Assembly (NCBI GenBank): GCA_963775975.1
Contig: CAVZKX010000004.1
Location: forward strand, 124,001 to 188,000
Origin: JANXQG01 sp963775975
GTDB lineage: Bacteria; Planctomycetota; Planctomycetia; Pirellulales; Thermoguttaceae
Reading direction: 5' to 3'
Length of the DNA stretch: 64,000 nucleotides
Shown here piece by piece: positions 49,842 to 58,900 of this stretch. The first letter of the stretch is position 1, and each line of letters begins with the position of its first letter. Below the pieces are notes generated by a model. It made no database searches. It was given only the letters and a program-made list of their open reading frames with translations, and had not been told where the DNA came from. The position numbers and the translations under genes are program-made.

Positions 49842-51011
49842 ATGAAAATGGTTATCCCCAGCAACCGCTCTTGCCACAATCGATCGCGCAGCGGCGCGAT
49901 TGCACCACTACTGGCAGTATCGCTGCCCGCGCTCCTTATCCTGATCGGTTTCGCCATCAACTTGGCCTACATGGAATTGGTTCGCGGCCAGCTTCGCATC
50001 ACCTGCGACTCGGCCGCCAAGGCCGCCTTGGTGCAATACGGATCGTCGCAATCGCAATCCACTGCCCGCACGTTTGCCTCAGGCGTCGCCGCCAACAACC
50101 TTGTGGCGAACCAGGTCCTGTCGTTCGCAAGTTCCAACATCGCCTTCGGCAACTCGACCAAGAACGGCAGCGGCGTCTACGTCTTTACGTCCGGGGGAAC
50201 ACCCAGCAACAGCGTGCAAGTGACGCGCAGTGTCAGCGCGGCGATGCTCTTCAGCGCGTTTTTGCCGGTCGGCACCTTTAGCACGACGCAGACCTCCACG
50301 GTCACGCGAATAAGTCACGATATCGTGCTCGTTCTCGACCGTTCGGCCTCGATGGCCTTCGACCAGAGCAGCAGCGAGTTCGTCTACCCGACCGACATCA
50401 GCAGCCAGGGCACGATGATCCAGTCGTACTTTACCCCGCCGAGTCAGACCAACAGCCGCTGGGCGGCGCTCAGCAGCGCCGTCGCGTCTTTCGTTTCGAC
50501 GCTGCAGGCCCGAAATCTGGACGTGCATGTCTCGCTGGTGACGTTTTCCGAGGCCTACACTTTCGGCAACTATAGCTCTACCCAGGCCACCTTGGATGTG
50601 CCGCTCACATCCGACCTGACGCAAACCACGAGCAGGATGGCCTATTGGAATACTCAGGTCCTGTTAGGCGACACGAACATCGCGGCCGGCTTGGCCCTGG
50701 CCCAAACTCAACTCACTGGGGCGAACGCACGGGTTGTGGCCGATCGCACGGTCATTCTCCTGAGCGACGGCGTGCCGACCACCGGCAACACGGATATTCC
50801 GACCGTCGTCCAAGGACTGAATCAAAACTCGCAGATCGTGACGCACGTCATCACCTTCGGCGCCGAGGCCGCTTCGGGGAATGCGCAAACCGTAATGCAA
50901 AATGCCGCAACGTCGGGCAATGGCATGTATTTCAGCGCTCCCGACTCCACGACGTTGCAAACGGCATTTCAGACCATTGCCGACAGCCTGCCGGCTGTTT
51001 ACACCAATTGA
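49842..51011 (+). CDS. TadG-like protein with von Willebrand A domain, 389 aa
   Basis: The N-terminal TadG segment SGAIAPLLAVSLPALLILIG serves as membrane anchor, followed by a linker of about 110 residues. The VWA domain begins HDIVLVLDRSASMAF with the DxSxS metal site near residue 165, and contains DRTVILLSDGVPTTGN with the second MIDAS residues. The C-terminal end is a normal VWA helix. VWA/TadG proteins are linked to Tad pili and adhesion. It lies 10 bases after the TadE gene, same operon. Confidence 0.85.
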   Translation: MKMVIPSNRSCHNRSRSGAIAPLLAVSLPALLILIGFAINLAYMELVRGQLRITCDSAAKAALVQYGSSQSQSTARTFASGVAANNLVANQVLSFASSNIAFGNSTKNGSGVYVFTSGGTPSNSVQVTRSVSAAMLFSAFLPVGTFSTTQTSTVTRISHDIVLVLDRSASMAFDQSSSEFVYPTDISSQGTMIQSYFTPPSQTNSRWAALSSAVASFVSTLQARNLDVHVSLVTFSEAYTFGNYSSTQATLDVPLTSDLTQTTSRMAYWNTQVLLGDTNIAAGLALAQTQLTGANARVVADRTVILLSDGVPTTGNTDIPTVVQGLNQNSQIVTHVITFGAEAASGNAQTVMQNAATSGNGMYFSAPDSTTLQTAFQTIADSLPAVYTN

Positions 51012-51030
51012 TGAGCCGCCGCGGAACACA

Positions 51031-51516
51031 ATGACGCCAATGAACCACAAAATGAGCGAAAAATCGCGGACGGTCTCCCGCAGGAAGCGCCCGCGGCGGA
51101 CGCGGCAAGCGCGGCGAGCGGCGGTGATCGTCGAGTTCGCCATGTGCCTGCCGATCCTCTTCGCTTTCATGCTGGCGATCATCGAGTTCTCGCGACTCAT
51201 GCAAATCCAGCACGTGGTGCGCGAGGCGGCCTTCGAGGGAGCTCGTGAAGCCGCGAGCTTGGACGCCACCACGACAACCGTCCAGACCCAGGTCAATAAG
51301 GTCCTCTCGGCCGGTAATCTGTCAAATCCCACCACCACCATCACCGATGGCAGCGGCAACACCTTGAGCTACTCCAGCTCAACGGCAAGGGTCAGCATCT
51401 CGGTCGATCCGGCCGGCAACAGTTGGCTCCTGCGGTATGTATTGGCCGGCCATCCGGTTACCGGATCAATCACCGTGGCCCGCGAGATTCAAGCGGTATC
51501 CGTGCCGGGTCCGTGA
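51031..51516 (+). CDS. Second TadE-like protein, 161 aa
   Basis: Charged head (SRRKRPRRTRQARR), then AAVIVEFAMCLPILFAFMLA with conserved Glu and a membrane helix running to IIEFSRLMQIQH, then a Ser/Thr-rich exported domain. ATG 51031 was chosen; ATG 51052 is also possible and neither has a strong ribosome site. It is the last gene of the Tad-like operon, 11 bases from convergent dprA. Confidence 0.8.
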   Translation: MTPMNHKMSEKSRTVSRRKRPRRTRQARRAAVIVEFAMCLPILFAFMLAIIEFSRLMQIQHVVREAAFEGAREAASLDATTTTVQTQVNKVLSAGNLSNPTTTITDGSGNTLSYSSSTARVSISVDPAGNSWLLRYVLAGHPVTGSITVAREIQAVSVPGP

Positions 51517-51527
51517 TTCCGCTGCGC

Positions 51528-52640
51528 CTACAGCCGCATTACGCTGGTCCCGCTCAATCGCCGAATCAGATGCCGCATCTCCAGCACGCTCAGCGTGGAT
51601 AGCACTTGCGGCACCGGCAGCCCGCTTGCCACGACCACCTCGTCAACCGACGTGGCCTCGCCGCGGATCGTATCGAGCACCTTCTGCTCCATATCGTTCA
51701 ACAGCAGTTCGGCCGGATGATGCACTTCTCGGCCGTCGTCGCGGGGCGCCGCTTCGACCAAGGGACCGAGCGCCTCCAGCACGTCGTCGGCCGACTCGAC
51801 CAACATCGCGCCGTCGCGAATCAGGCGATGGCAGCCGCGCGAGGCGCGGCTATCGACATTGCCCGGCACGGCGAACACATCGCGGCCTTGCTCCATCGCA
51901 TGGCGAGCCGTGATCAGCGCGCCGCTCCGTTCGGCGGCTTCGACCACGATCACGCCCAGCGACATGCCGCTGATGATGCGGTTGCGTTGCGGAAACGTCC
52001 CGGCCAGCGGCGAGGAATGTGGCGGCTGCTCGCTGATCAATGCGCCGCTGCCGGCCACTTGTTCCGCCAGCTTATCGTGTTCGGGCGGATAGATATTCAG
52101 CACGCCGCTGGCTAGAATGCCCAACGTCCGCCCGCCGGCCTCCAACGCGCCGCGATGAACGGCCGCGTCGATGCCCCGAGCCAGCCCGCTGATGATCGTC
52201 AGACCGGCACGGGCGAGACTAGCGGCCAACCGCTCTGCTTGCCGCAATCCGTAATGTGTGCCGTGCCGCGTGCCCACGATGCCGATGGCCAGGGCGTCGG
52301 ACGGTTTGACCGTGCCGCGGACGAAGAGCAAGCCGGGCGGGTCGGGGATTTCGCGAAGTGCGCGGGGGTACTCAGCGTGGCTCTCCGTGATGATGCTTAT
52401 CCCTTCCCTGCGGCAGAAGGCGACTTGCCCTTCGGCGTCGATCTCGTCGCCCGCGCGGATGATTCGTTCGGTCAGCTTCTGGCCAACTCCTTCGACGCCG
52501 CGTAGATCGCTGGGCGCCGCGGCCAGGACCGTGGCCGGATCGCCAAAGCGGTCCAACAGGCGCCGGCGAATCCGCGGCCCAACTCCCTCGACCATCGAGA
52601 GACGAATCGTGTCGATCAGGTCGGCGTCGGGAATGGGCAT
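51528..52640 (-). CDS. dprA: DNA processing protein DprA
   Basis: DprA loads RecA on incoming single-stranded DNA in natural transformation. The 370-residue protein has an N-terminal helix-hairpin-helix region (VEGVGPRIRRRLLDRFGDPA), the Rossmann-like core (AIGIVGTRHGTHYGLRQAER, TIISGLARGIDAAVHRGALE, FPQRNRIISGMS, GALITARHAMEQGRDVFAVP) and a C-terminal winged helix (TSVDEVVVASGLPVPQVLST). It is intact. ATG 52640 gives the normal N-terminus. Convergent with the Tad-like operon. Confidence 0.94.
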   Translation of the reverse strand: MPIPDADLIDTIRLSMVEGVGPRIRRRLLDRFGDPATVLAAAPSDLRGVEGVGQKLTERIIRAGDEIDAEGQVAFCRREGISIITESHAEYPRALREIPDPPGLLFVRGTVKPSDALAIGIVGTRHGTHYGLRQAERLAASLARAGLTIISGLARGIDAAVHRGALEAGGRTLGILASGVLNIYPPEHDKLAEQVAGSGALISEQPPHSSPLAGTFPQRNRIISGMSLGVIVVEAAERSGALITARHAMEQGRDVFAVPGNVDSRASRGCHRLIRDGAMLVESADDVLEALGPLVEAAPRDDGREVHHPAELLLNDMEQKVLDTIRGEATSVDEVVVASGLPVPQVLSTLSVLEMRHLIRRLSGTSVMRL

Positions 52641-52747
52641 GGGAAGGAGGTCTTAGGACTTGGGCCTGAGTCGGGCAAACTGAGTACTGAGTATTCTAGT
52701 ATCGAACCTGCCGGCTTGCGAGCGCCACCTTTGAAAGATCGCGCCTA

Positions 52748-53599
52748 TCAGACTCCCTCCAAATAAAGACCGAAAACCACTCCCGCGGCCGCGAGGCAGT
52801 AGATGCCAAAGAAATACCATCGCCCATTTTCCAGCCATCGCGAAAGCCACTTCAATGCCAGCAAGCCGGCAAGGAAGGCGAAAACCATGCCTACGAGGCT
52901 CGGAGCAAACGAGCCGACCGTGATATGAAAATCAGTAGTTTCCTTCTTTGCATTGAGAAACCGTAAAGTTTCTTGACCGATGGCCGCGGGAGTTAAGATG
53001 ACTGCCAGCGCAAAGCTGAACTCTTCGGCCTTCGTTTTGACGACGCCTAGCAGCAAGCCGGTAGAAATTGTCGCGCCTGAACGCGAGAAACCGCGAAATG
53101 GCAAGCAGACTCCTTGAACTAAGCCAATCCAAGCGGCTTCCCAATAACCAATGGCGCGATTGCGCGCCGTTTTTTGTTCCAGCAATCCAGCGATCAAGAT
53201 CAAGACTCCGGCCGCGGCCAGCGCCGCGGCGACGAGACCGAGGTTTCCGAAAAGGGATTCGACCTCTCCTTTAGGCAGATGTCCAGCCTTCTCAACGCCT
53301 TTCTTGATGATCAGATACACGACGCCGGTTAACGCGGTGGCTATTAGCAATCGTATTGCCTGTCTCTTAAACCCGTCCCACGACGCGAAGATGCTGTTCT
53401 TCCATGCTCTCCAAAAATAAACGACCACGGCGAACATCGTGCCCGTATGGAGCATCACGAGCAGGAGCGTCATCGGCGGCGACGCAGGATCCAAGCCCAT
53501 TAGCTTCTCGGCCACGATCACGTGCGCGGAACTTGAAACAGGAAGCAGTTCGGCAAGGCCTTGAATAATGGCGAGGATAATGATTTGCAGATATTGCAT
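52748..53599 (-). CDS. uppP: Undecaprenyl-diphosphatase UppP (BacA)
   Basis: Recycles undecaprenyl pyrophosphate for cell-wall and glycan synthesis in the inner membrane. The 283-residue protein has about eight helices. The first active-site segment is IIQGLAELLPVSSSAHVIVA, the second LPFRGFSRSGATISTGLLLG. Length is normal for the family. ATG 53599 is the first codon of the conserved start MQYLQIIILA. It is intact. Upstream on the same strand is a small broken ORF. Confidence 0.94.
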   Translation of the reverse strand: MQYLQIIILAIIQGLAELLPVSSSAHVIVAEKLMGLDPASPPMTLLLVMLHTGTMFAVVVYFWRAWKNSIFASWDGFKRQAIRLLIATALTGVVYLIIKKGVEKAGHLPKGEVESLFGNLGLVAAALAAAGVLILIAGLLEQKTARNRAIGYWEAAWIGLVQGVCLPFRGFSRSGATISTGLLLGVVKTKAEEFSFALAVILTPAAIGQETLRFLNAKKETTDFHITVGSFAPSLVGMVFAFLAGLLALKWLSRWLENGRWYFFGIYCLAAAGVVFGLYLEGV

Positions 53600-53630
53600 T
53601 TATTCTTCCAAACGTAAACTTCGATCGACA

Positions 53631-53816
53631 CTAATCTAGTTCTGAATCCACAACCGACTTGCGAAGCCTCAATACCTCTGCAAACTCGGGCCATTGCTCC
53701 ATCGATCCCGCGACCTCATCGAGCTACGCTCGCGGTTGAGGACGAACTTCCACCCGGCGTTGCACGCCTTCCATCGCTCGCTCAAGTGCGGATAATCTTT
53801 CTTGGACTCTTGCCAT
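53631..53816 (-). pseudogene. Small antitoxin-like ORF with in-frame TAG, 61 codons
   Basis: ATG 53816 follows GAGAGGTAG. It encodes a coiled-coil-like start (MARVQERLSALERAMEGVQR), meets TAG at 53724-53726, then continues in the same frame with LDEVAGSMEQWPEFAEVLRL and RKSVVDSELD to the final stop at 53631. The second half resembles the ends of small antitoxin-type proteins in planctomycetes (GSMxxxPEFxEVxRL pattern, from memory). No toxin partner was found. Either a decayed gene or one sequence error. Confidence 0.4.
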
Positions 53817-53852
53817 ATTCTACCTCTCTTTTCGCCAAGTTCGAGAAGAATT

Positions 53853-54811
53853 CTATTCCTTGCGGAACACACTGCCCTGCCCGAATTGCTGGAAACCCAT
53901 CTTGCGATAGAGCGAGTGTGCGGCCAGGTTGTGCTGCATTGCCTGGACCTCAATCTCGTGCGTGCCGTCGCGATTGAACTGCCGGAAGGCCTCGCTCAAG
54001 AGGAACGTCGCCAGGCCGCGGCGCCGCGCTGAATCGTCTACCCAAACTTCGATCAAGCCCAGCGACCAAGCATTCATCGCGGTGGGCACGAGCTCCATGC
54101 GGCGGAACAGGGCGGTGGCTACCGCCGCGCCGCCGGTCCGCGGAACCAGCGCGAACTTTATTAGCTCGAATGCGCCGATCGTGCAGGCGTCCCACCAGCT
54201 TCGCGCGGGCGGATCTGCGACCACTTCTACTACCATTTGCCGCCGCACCTGCATTTGACGCCGATCGACTACCGCTTCGAATCCATGCAAAGTGCGGCGG
54301 AAAAGCAGCGTCCGATCGATCTCGCGGTAGCCGGAGGCAAGGAATGTCTTCTGAGCCAGCGCATCGCTTTCCAAAACGCCCGGCAATTCGCTGCCGCCGT
54401 AGAGCCCGAGATAGAACCCGTTCATCGGCCGTATTCCGCCGCCGTAGATCACTTTGGCGCGCGCCGCTGAAGGTAATCCTCCGCGCGTTGAAGCAAACTG
54501 GCCGCCACTAGCGCCTCGTCGCAATCGGGCCGCACAATGATCACGCTGGTCGTGCCCAGCTCGGTCGTGATCGCATCTTCCGCGTCGTTCGCGCCAAAAG
54601 CCGCGTGGGCGAAGCCGAGCACCCGCCCGTCGCTTTCCGCCAGCAGCAGGCCCGCCGGATCGAAATACGGCTTTCCCAGCACGAACTGATCGAACGTTTC
54701 CGCCGTGACCGCGGCGCAAAGACCGGGCTGGTCCCGCCGGCTTTGCCATACGGCAACCAGTTCGGGCGGGTCCGCATTGCGGAACGATCGGATATTTAGA
54801 GGCTGTGTCAC
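53853..54811 (-). CDS. Double-domain GNAT acetyltransferase, frameshifted
   Basis: About 318 residues. The N-terminal half (MTQPLNIRSFRNADPPELVA) is a weak GNAT-like domain with GRVLGFAHAAFGAND. After a one-base shift near 54455-54470 comes VIYGGGIRPMNGFYLGLYGG. The C-terminal half is a clear GNAT domain with the acetyl-CoA loop DDSARRRGLATFLLSEAFRQ and the end HSLYRKMGFQQFGQGSVFRK. Substrate unknown. ATG 54811 is the conserved-looking start. Confidence 0.8.
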
Positions 54812-54865
54812 AAGCGATAAAAACGAACCGACGGAGGCCGCACAAAATCGGTTCTGTTAAAACAT

Positions 54866-54935
54866 TAAGAGGCTCTATCGGAACCGGTCAAATGGCACGA
54901 CTGACGCAGCCCTAGGATCGGTATTGTTAGAGACT
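54866..54935 (+). ncRNA. Repeated intergenic element, copy 2
   Basis: Matches 31836-31905 over about 70 bases, with the same order of motifs (GAGGCT, AACCG, CAA, GGCAC, ACTG, ATCGGT, TTGTTAG, GACTC). Here the outer arms pair better: GAGGCTCT against AGAGACTC with one mismatch; inner CCGGTC faces GATCGG. Just left, at about 54824-54854, GAACCGA and TCGGTTC form another stem, so the region may hold a partial tandem copy. It lies between two minus-strand genes, antisense to both in this orientation. Confidence 0.35.
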
Positions 54936-55014
54936 CTAAAACTCTCGGCAGTTACTATCGTGCCCATTCTCCACGGAACCGCTCGCTACGGCAAGGGTCG
55001 CCCCCGCGTATTCC

Positions 55015-55601
55015 TCACGCTTCGATCTTCGTGCCCAGCACTTCCAGGAACTTTCGCATCCATTCCGGATGTCCGGGCCATGCGGCGGCGGTGACCAGAT
55101 TGCCGTCCACGACGGCATTTGAGTAAGTCTCATTTACGTCGCGCCACACCGCACCGATCGAACGAGGTCGGGCTTGATTGCCGGGTAGGCCATCGAGCGG
55201 CGGCCGGTCATCACGCCGGCGGCGACGAGGATTTGCGGACCGTGGCAGATCGCGGCCAGCGGTTTCGCCTTGTCCATAAAATGCCGGACGATCTGCAGCA
55301 CTCGCTCATTAAGGCGAAGATATTCCGGCGCGCGGCCGCCGGGGATGACGAGACCGTCGTACTGAACCGGATCGACCGCGTCGAAATCGGCATTGAGCGT
55401 GAAGTTGTGCCCGCGTTTCTCGCTATAGGTCTGGTCGCCCTCGAAATCGTGGACGGCGGTCCGCACAACGTCGCCCGGCTTCTTGCCCGGACAAACCGTA
55501 TCGACCGAGTGCCCAACCATCAAAAGCATCTGGTAGGGCACCATGACCTCGTAATCTTCCACGTAATCGCCGACGAGCATCAGGATTTTCTTGGTGGGCA
55601 T
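55015..55601 (-). CDS. DJ-1/PfpI family protein, frameshifted
   Basis: Class I amidotransferase-like fold of the DJ-1/PfpI group, about 195 residues. It starts MPTKKILMLVGDYVEDYEVM. The nucleophile elbow is LAAICHGPQILVAAG with the catalytic Cys, preceded by VIPGGRAPEYLRLN. A one-base insertion at about 55155-55165 cuts the frame after DLVRS; the true end reads VWRDVNETYSNAVVDGNLVT, WPGHPEWMRKFLEVLGTKIE, then TGA at 55015-55017. Members act as proteases, deglycases or stress chaperones; which applies here is unknown. Confidence 0.85.
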
Positions 55602-55917
55602 ATAGTATTAGTATCTCCTTTCGCGGCAAAGCTGTCAGGATAACCGGTAGGCACTTGGGCCGCAATTCGCGGCGCTTTTTGGCGCACGGCCAGATTCTAC
55701 GGCGGCGGCGACGATCCCAATCCTGCAGCTCGTCCGTCTGGCGACGGCGTAGCAATTTGCTTACTCGGCGATCGCACGTTATGATGGGAAACTAGTTCCT
55801 ACGGTCAACAATCGACCGGTACGAATGGGAAACCGAGTCCTGATCTTTTCCAATGTCGGGAAAAAGTATGTTGCCGACGACTTGACCGCTCTTGCCGACG
55901 GTTGCAAACGCTCGCGA

Positions 55918-58900
55918 ATGAAGACAATTCCAGTTCGCCACATTTTGGCCTTCCTGTCATGTAAAGGTGTCGCGGCGCCTGGCATCAAGCTCGGCGAGCT
56001 GTCGAGCCTGGTCCGCCGAGTCCATCCGACAGCCGTCTGGCTGGCGGCTGCGTGTGCGATCTTCTGCGGCAGCTCAACGGCGCGGTCCAACACGTTCACC
56101 TGGAACAGCACCGCCGCAGGGACGAGTTGGAACTCCGCCTCGAACTGGGGCGGCAGCGTGCCGGGCAGCGGCGACATCGGCCTCTTTTCGGCCGCGTCTT
56201 ACAGTTCGCCGCCAACGCTTACGGGCACCGCTGCCGTCGGCGGAATTTCGGGACACGGGCAGCGGTCCGCTCACCATCGGCGGATCGAGCGCGCTGACGT
56301 TGCTGGGGACGACGATCAACAGCAATACTAGCACGGCGATTGAAGTCGAGGGGGGCGCCGGGCCGCTCGCCATCAATGCCCCGCTAGTCCTGGCGAACGA
56401 CCAGCAATGGATCAATAACTCCGCCAACCCGACGGCAATCGGCGGAAACATCGGCGGCGGCGGCGATTTGACCCTGATCGGTGGCGGTGGGTTCATCCTT
56501 TCCGGCTCGAGCGTCTTCAGCGGAAATTTGACGGCTGACGGCGGCACGGTTCAATTGTCGAGCGGATATTTCTTCCCGACGGCCGGCAATGAAATCGTCG
56601 GCAGGTCTGTTGCCAGCGGCTTCGCGCAATCCGGCGGAACGAATATCGCCTCTGGCAATCTATCCCTTGGATACAACGTCGGCAGCCCGGGAGCCTATAA
56701 CCTGAGCGGCGGAAGCTTGCTTTGCGGGAATGCAGAGGTCGGCTACTTGGGCAATGGCAGTTTCGCCCAATCGGGCGGGGCCAGTCAGGTATCCAACCTA
56801 TACCTCACCTATGCCAGCAGCAATAGTACCGGATTGTTTAACCTCAGCGGCGGCAGTTTGTATTGCGCGAACAACGAGTTCGTCGGCACCAGCGGAACGG
56901 GCAGCTTTACGCAATCCGGCGGAACGAATTCGATCAACACCCAGCTATTCCTCGGATGGAATACCGGCAGCGTCGGGACCTATAACTTGAGCGGCAGCGG
57001 CCTGATCAATACGTTTTACGAGTACGTTAGAAATACCGGTGGCGGCAGTTTCACGCAGTCGGGCGGAACCAATCTCGCGACCGCGAATTTCGGCGTGGGA
57101 GGCTTCCAGGGCAACGGAACGTACATCCTCACAGGCAGCGGCCGGCTCGCTTCGCCGATCGAATATATCGGCGCATTCGGAATCGGCCGCTTCACGCAGT
57201 CGGGCGGAACCAACGAGGTCTCCGCCGAGATGATATTCGGCATTGATGTGAATGGCGTCGGGACTTACAACCTTAACGGCGGCTTGTTGACGCTTTCCGC
57301 CGGCGGCATGACTCAAGCGTCCGGCAGCATCAGTTCGAGTTTCAATTTCGGCGGCGGCACTCTGGGTGCTCTTGCCCCGTGGTCCACTTCGATAAACTTG
57401 AATGTGACGGGCTCCGGCGGAAATGCGACGATCGACACCACGGGCGGAAACATCAGCCTGTCCGGAAACCTGACGGGCTCCGGCACCTTGAACAAGGTCG
57501 GCTCCGGCATCCTTTTGCTAAGCGGCACGAACTCCGTGCTGGGATCGTTGATCGTCGACGGTGGAACCGTGCAAATCCCCGCCGGTTCGCTGACCGCCGC
57601 CACGAATTACATCGGAGTGAACGGGTATGGCACCGTTATGCAAACGGGCGGCACGAACACGATCAGCGGCGCCCTTTATCTTGGCGTCAATCCGGGGTCG
57701 AGCGGCACTTACTACTTGGATGGCGGCCTGCTGGTTGTGCCCAGCATCCTGCAAGGCTCGGGGTCGGCCTCTTTGAATATCAACGGCGGAACGTTGACGG
57801 GTGGCGCCAGCGGCGCGACGGTTTCCGCTCCCATCATCCTGACTTCATCCGGAAGCGCCGGCACATTCAATACGGCGGTGTATTCGTTAATCGTGGCGAG
57901 CCAAATCAGCGGTTCGGGAGGCCTGATCAAGACCGGAACTTCCAGCCTGGTGCTGACGGCCGCAAATACATACACGGGCGATACGACGATCAACGCGGGC
58001 GTGGTGCAATTGGTTAACTCGCTTGCGTTGCAGAACACGACGGTTGTCCTTAACGTCCCCAACGGCTTGCAGTTCAATTCGAGCCTCGCCACGGGTCGCG
58101 GCACCGTGAGCATCGGCGGGCTGTCGGGCGGCGGTTCCCTGACGCTCAGCGACAGCAACGGAAACCCCATCAACGTCGTGATCACTGGCAACGGCGATAC
58201 CACTTTCAGCGGAACAATCGGCGGAAACGGCGGCCTAGTCATGGGCGGGTCGGGTTCGCTCGATTTGAGCGGATCCAATTCATGGACCGGCGGGCTTTAT
58301 TTCGACCCGGGAACCGTCGCCTTCCAAAGCGACGCGGCCCTGGGCGCGGCTTCGAATCCGATTATTTTCAACGGCAGCGGCGTTTTGCAGGCGCGCGGCG
58401 GCGTCACACTCTCGGCCAGCCGCCGTATTTCGATCGGGCCGGCCGCGACCGCCATGCTCGATACCCAAGGCTATACGCTGACGTCCGGAGGCCCGATCAG
58501 CGGCGCAGGCGGTTTGTCCAAGTTGGGCAGCGGCACGCTGGTCCTATGCGGCAGCGACAGCTACTCCGGCAGCACGTCGATAGCCGCTGGCGTGCTTAAA
58601 CTCGATTTCAGCCAGCCAGGCGCGCCCTCGGCAAACATCATCAACAATTCTGCCGACAGTTCTTCTCTCCTTGTGAGCGGCGGCACTCTGGCGGTCCAAG
58701 GAACTGCAAACGTAGCGAATGCTCAACAGTTCAACGGGACGACCATTGGGCCGGGTTCTTCGGCCATTGTTTTGACGGCGGCCGCGGCGAACTCACTGCT
58801 GCTCAGCCTGGGAGACCTGAACCGCAGTCCGGGCGGCACGGTCGAATTCGCGTTGCCCAGCGGCACGCAGGCGGCTGCAAACGGCATCACCACGACCACG

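Noticed and set aside
4760..53726. Amber codon reassignment in this organism
   Set aside because: Only two in-frame TAGs are seen, both in genes that may be decayed, while many normal genes (for example hisH, EF-G paralogue, hemA neighbours) end or overlap with ordinary stops including TAG.
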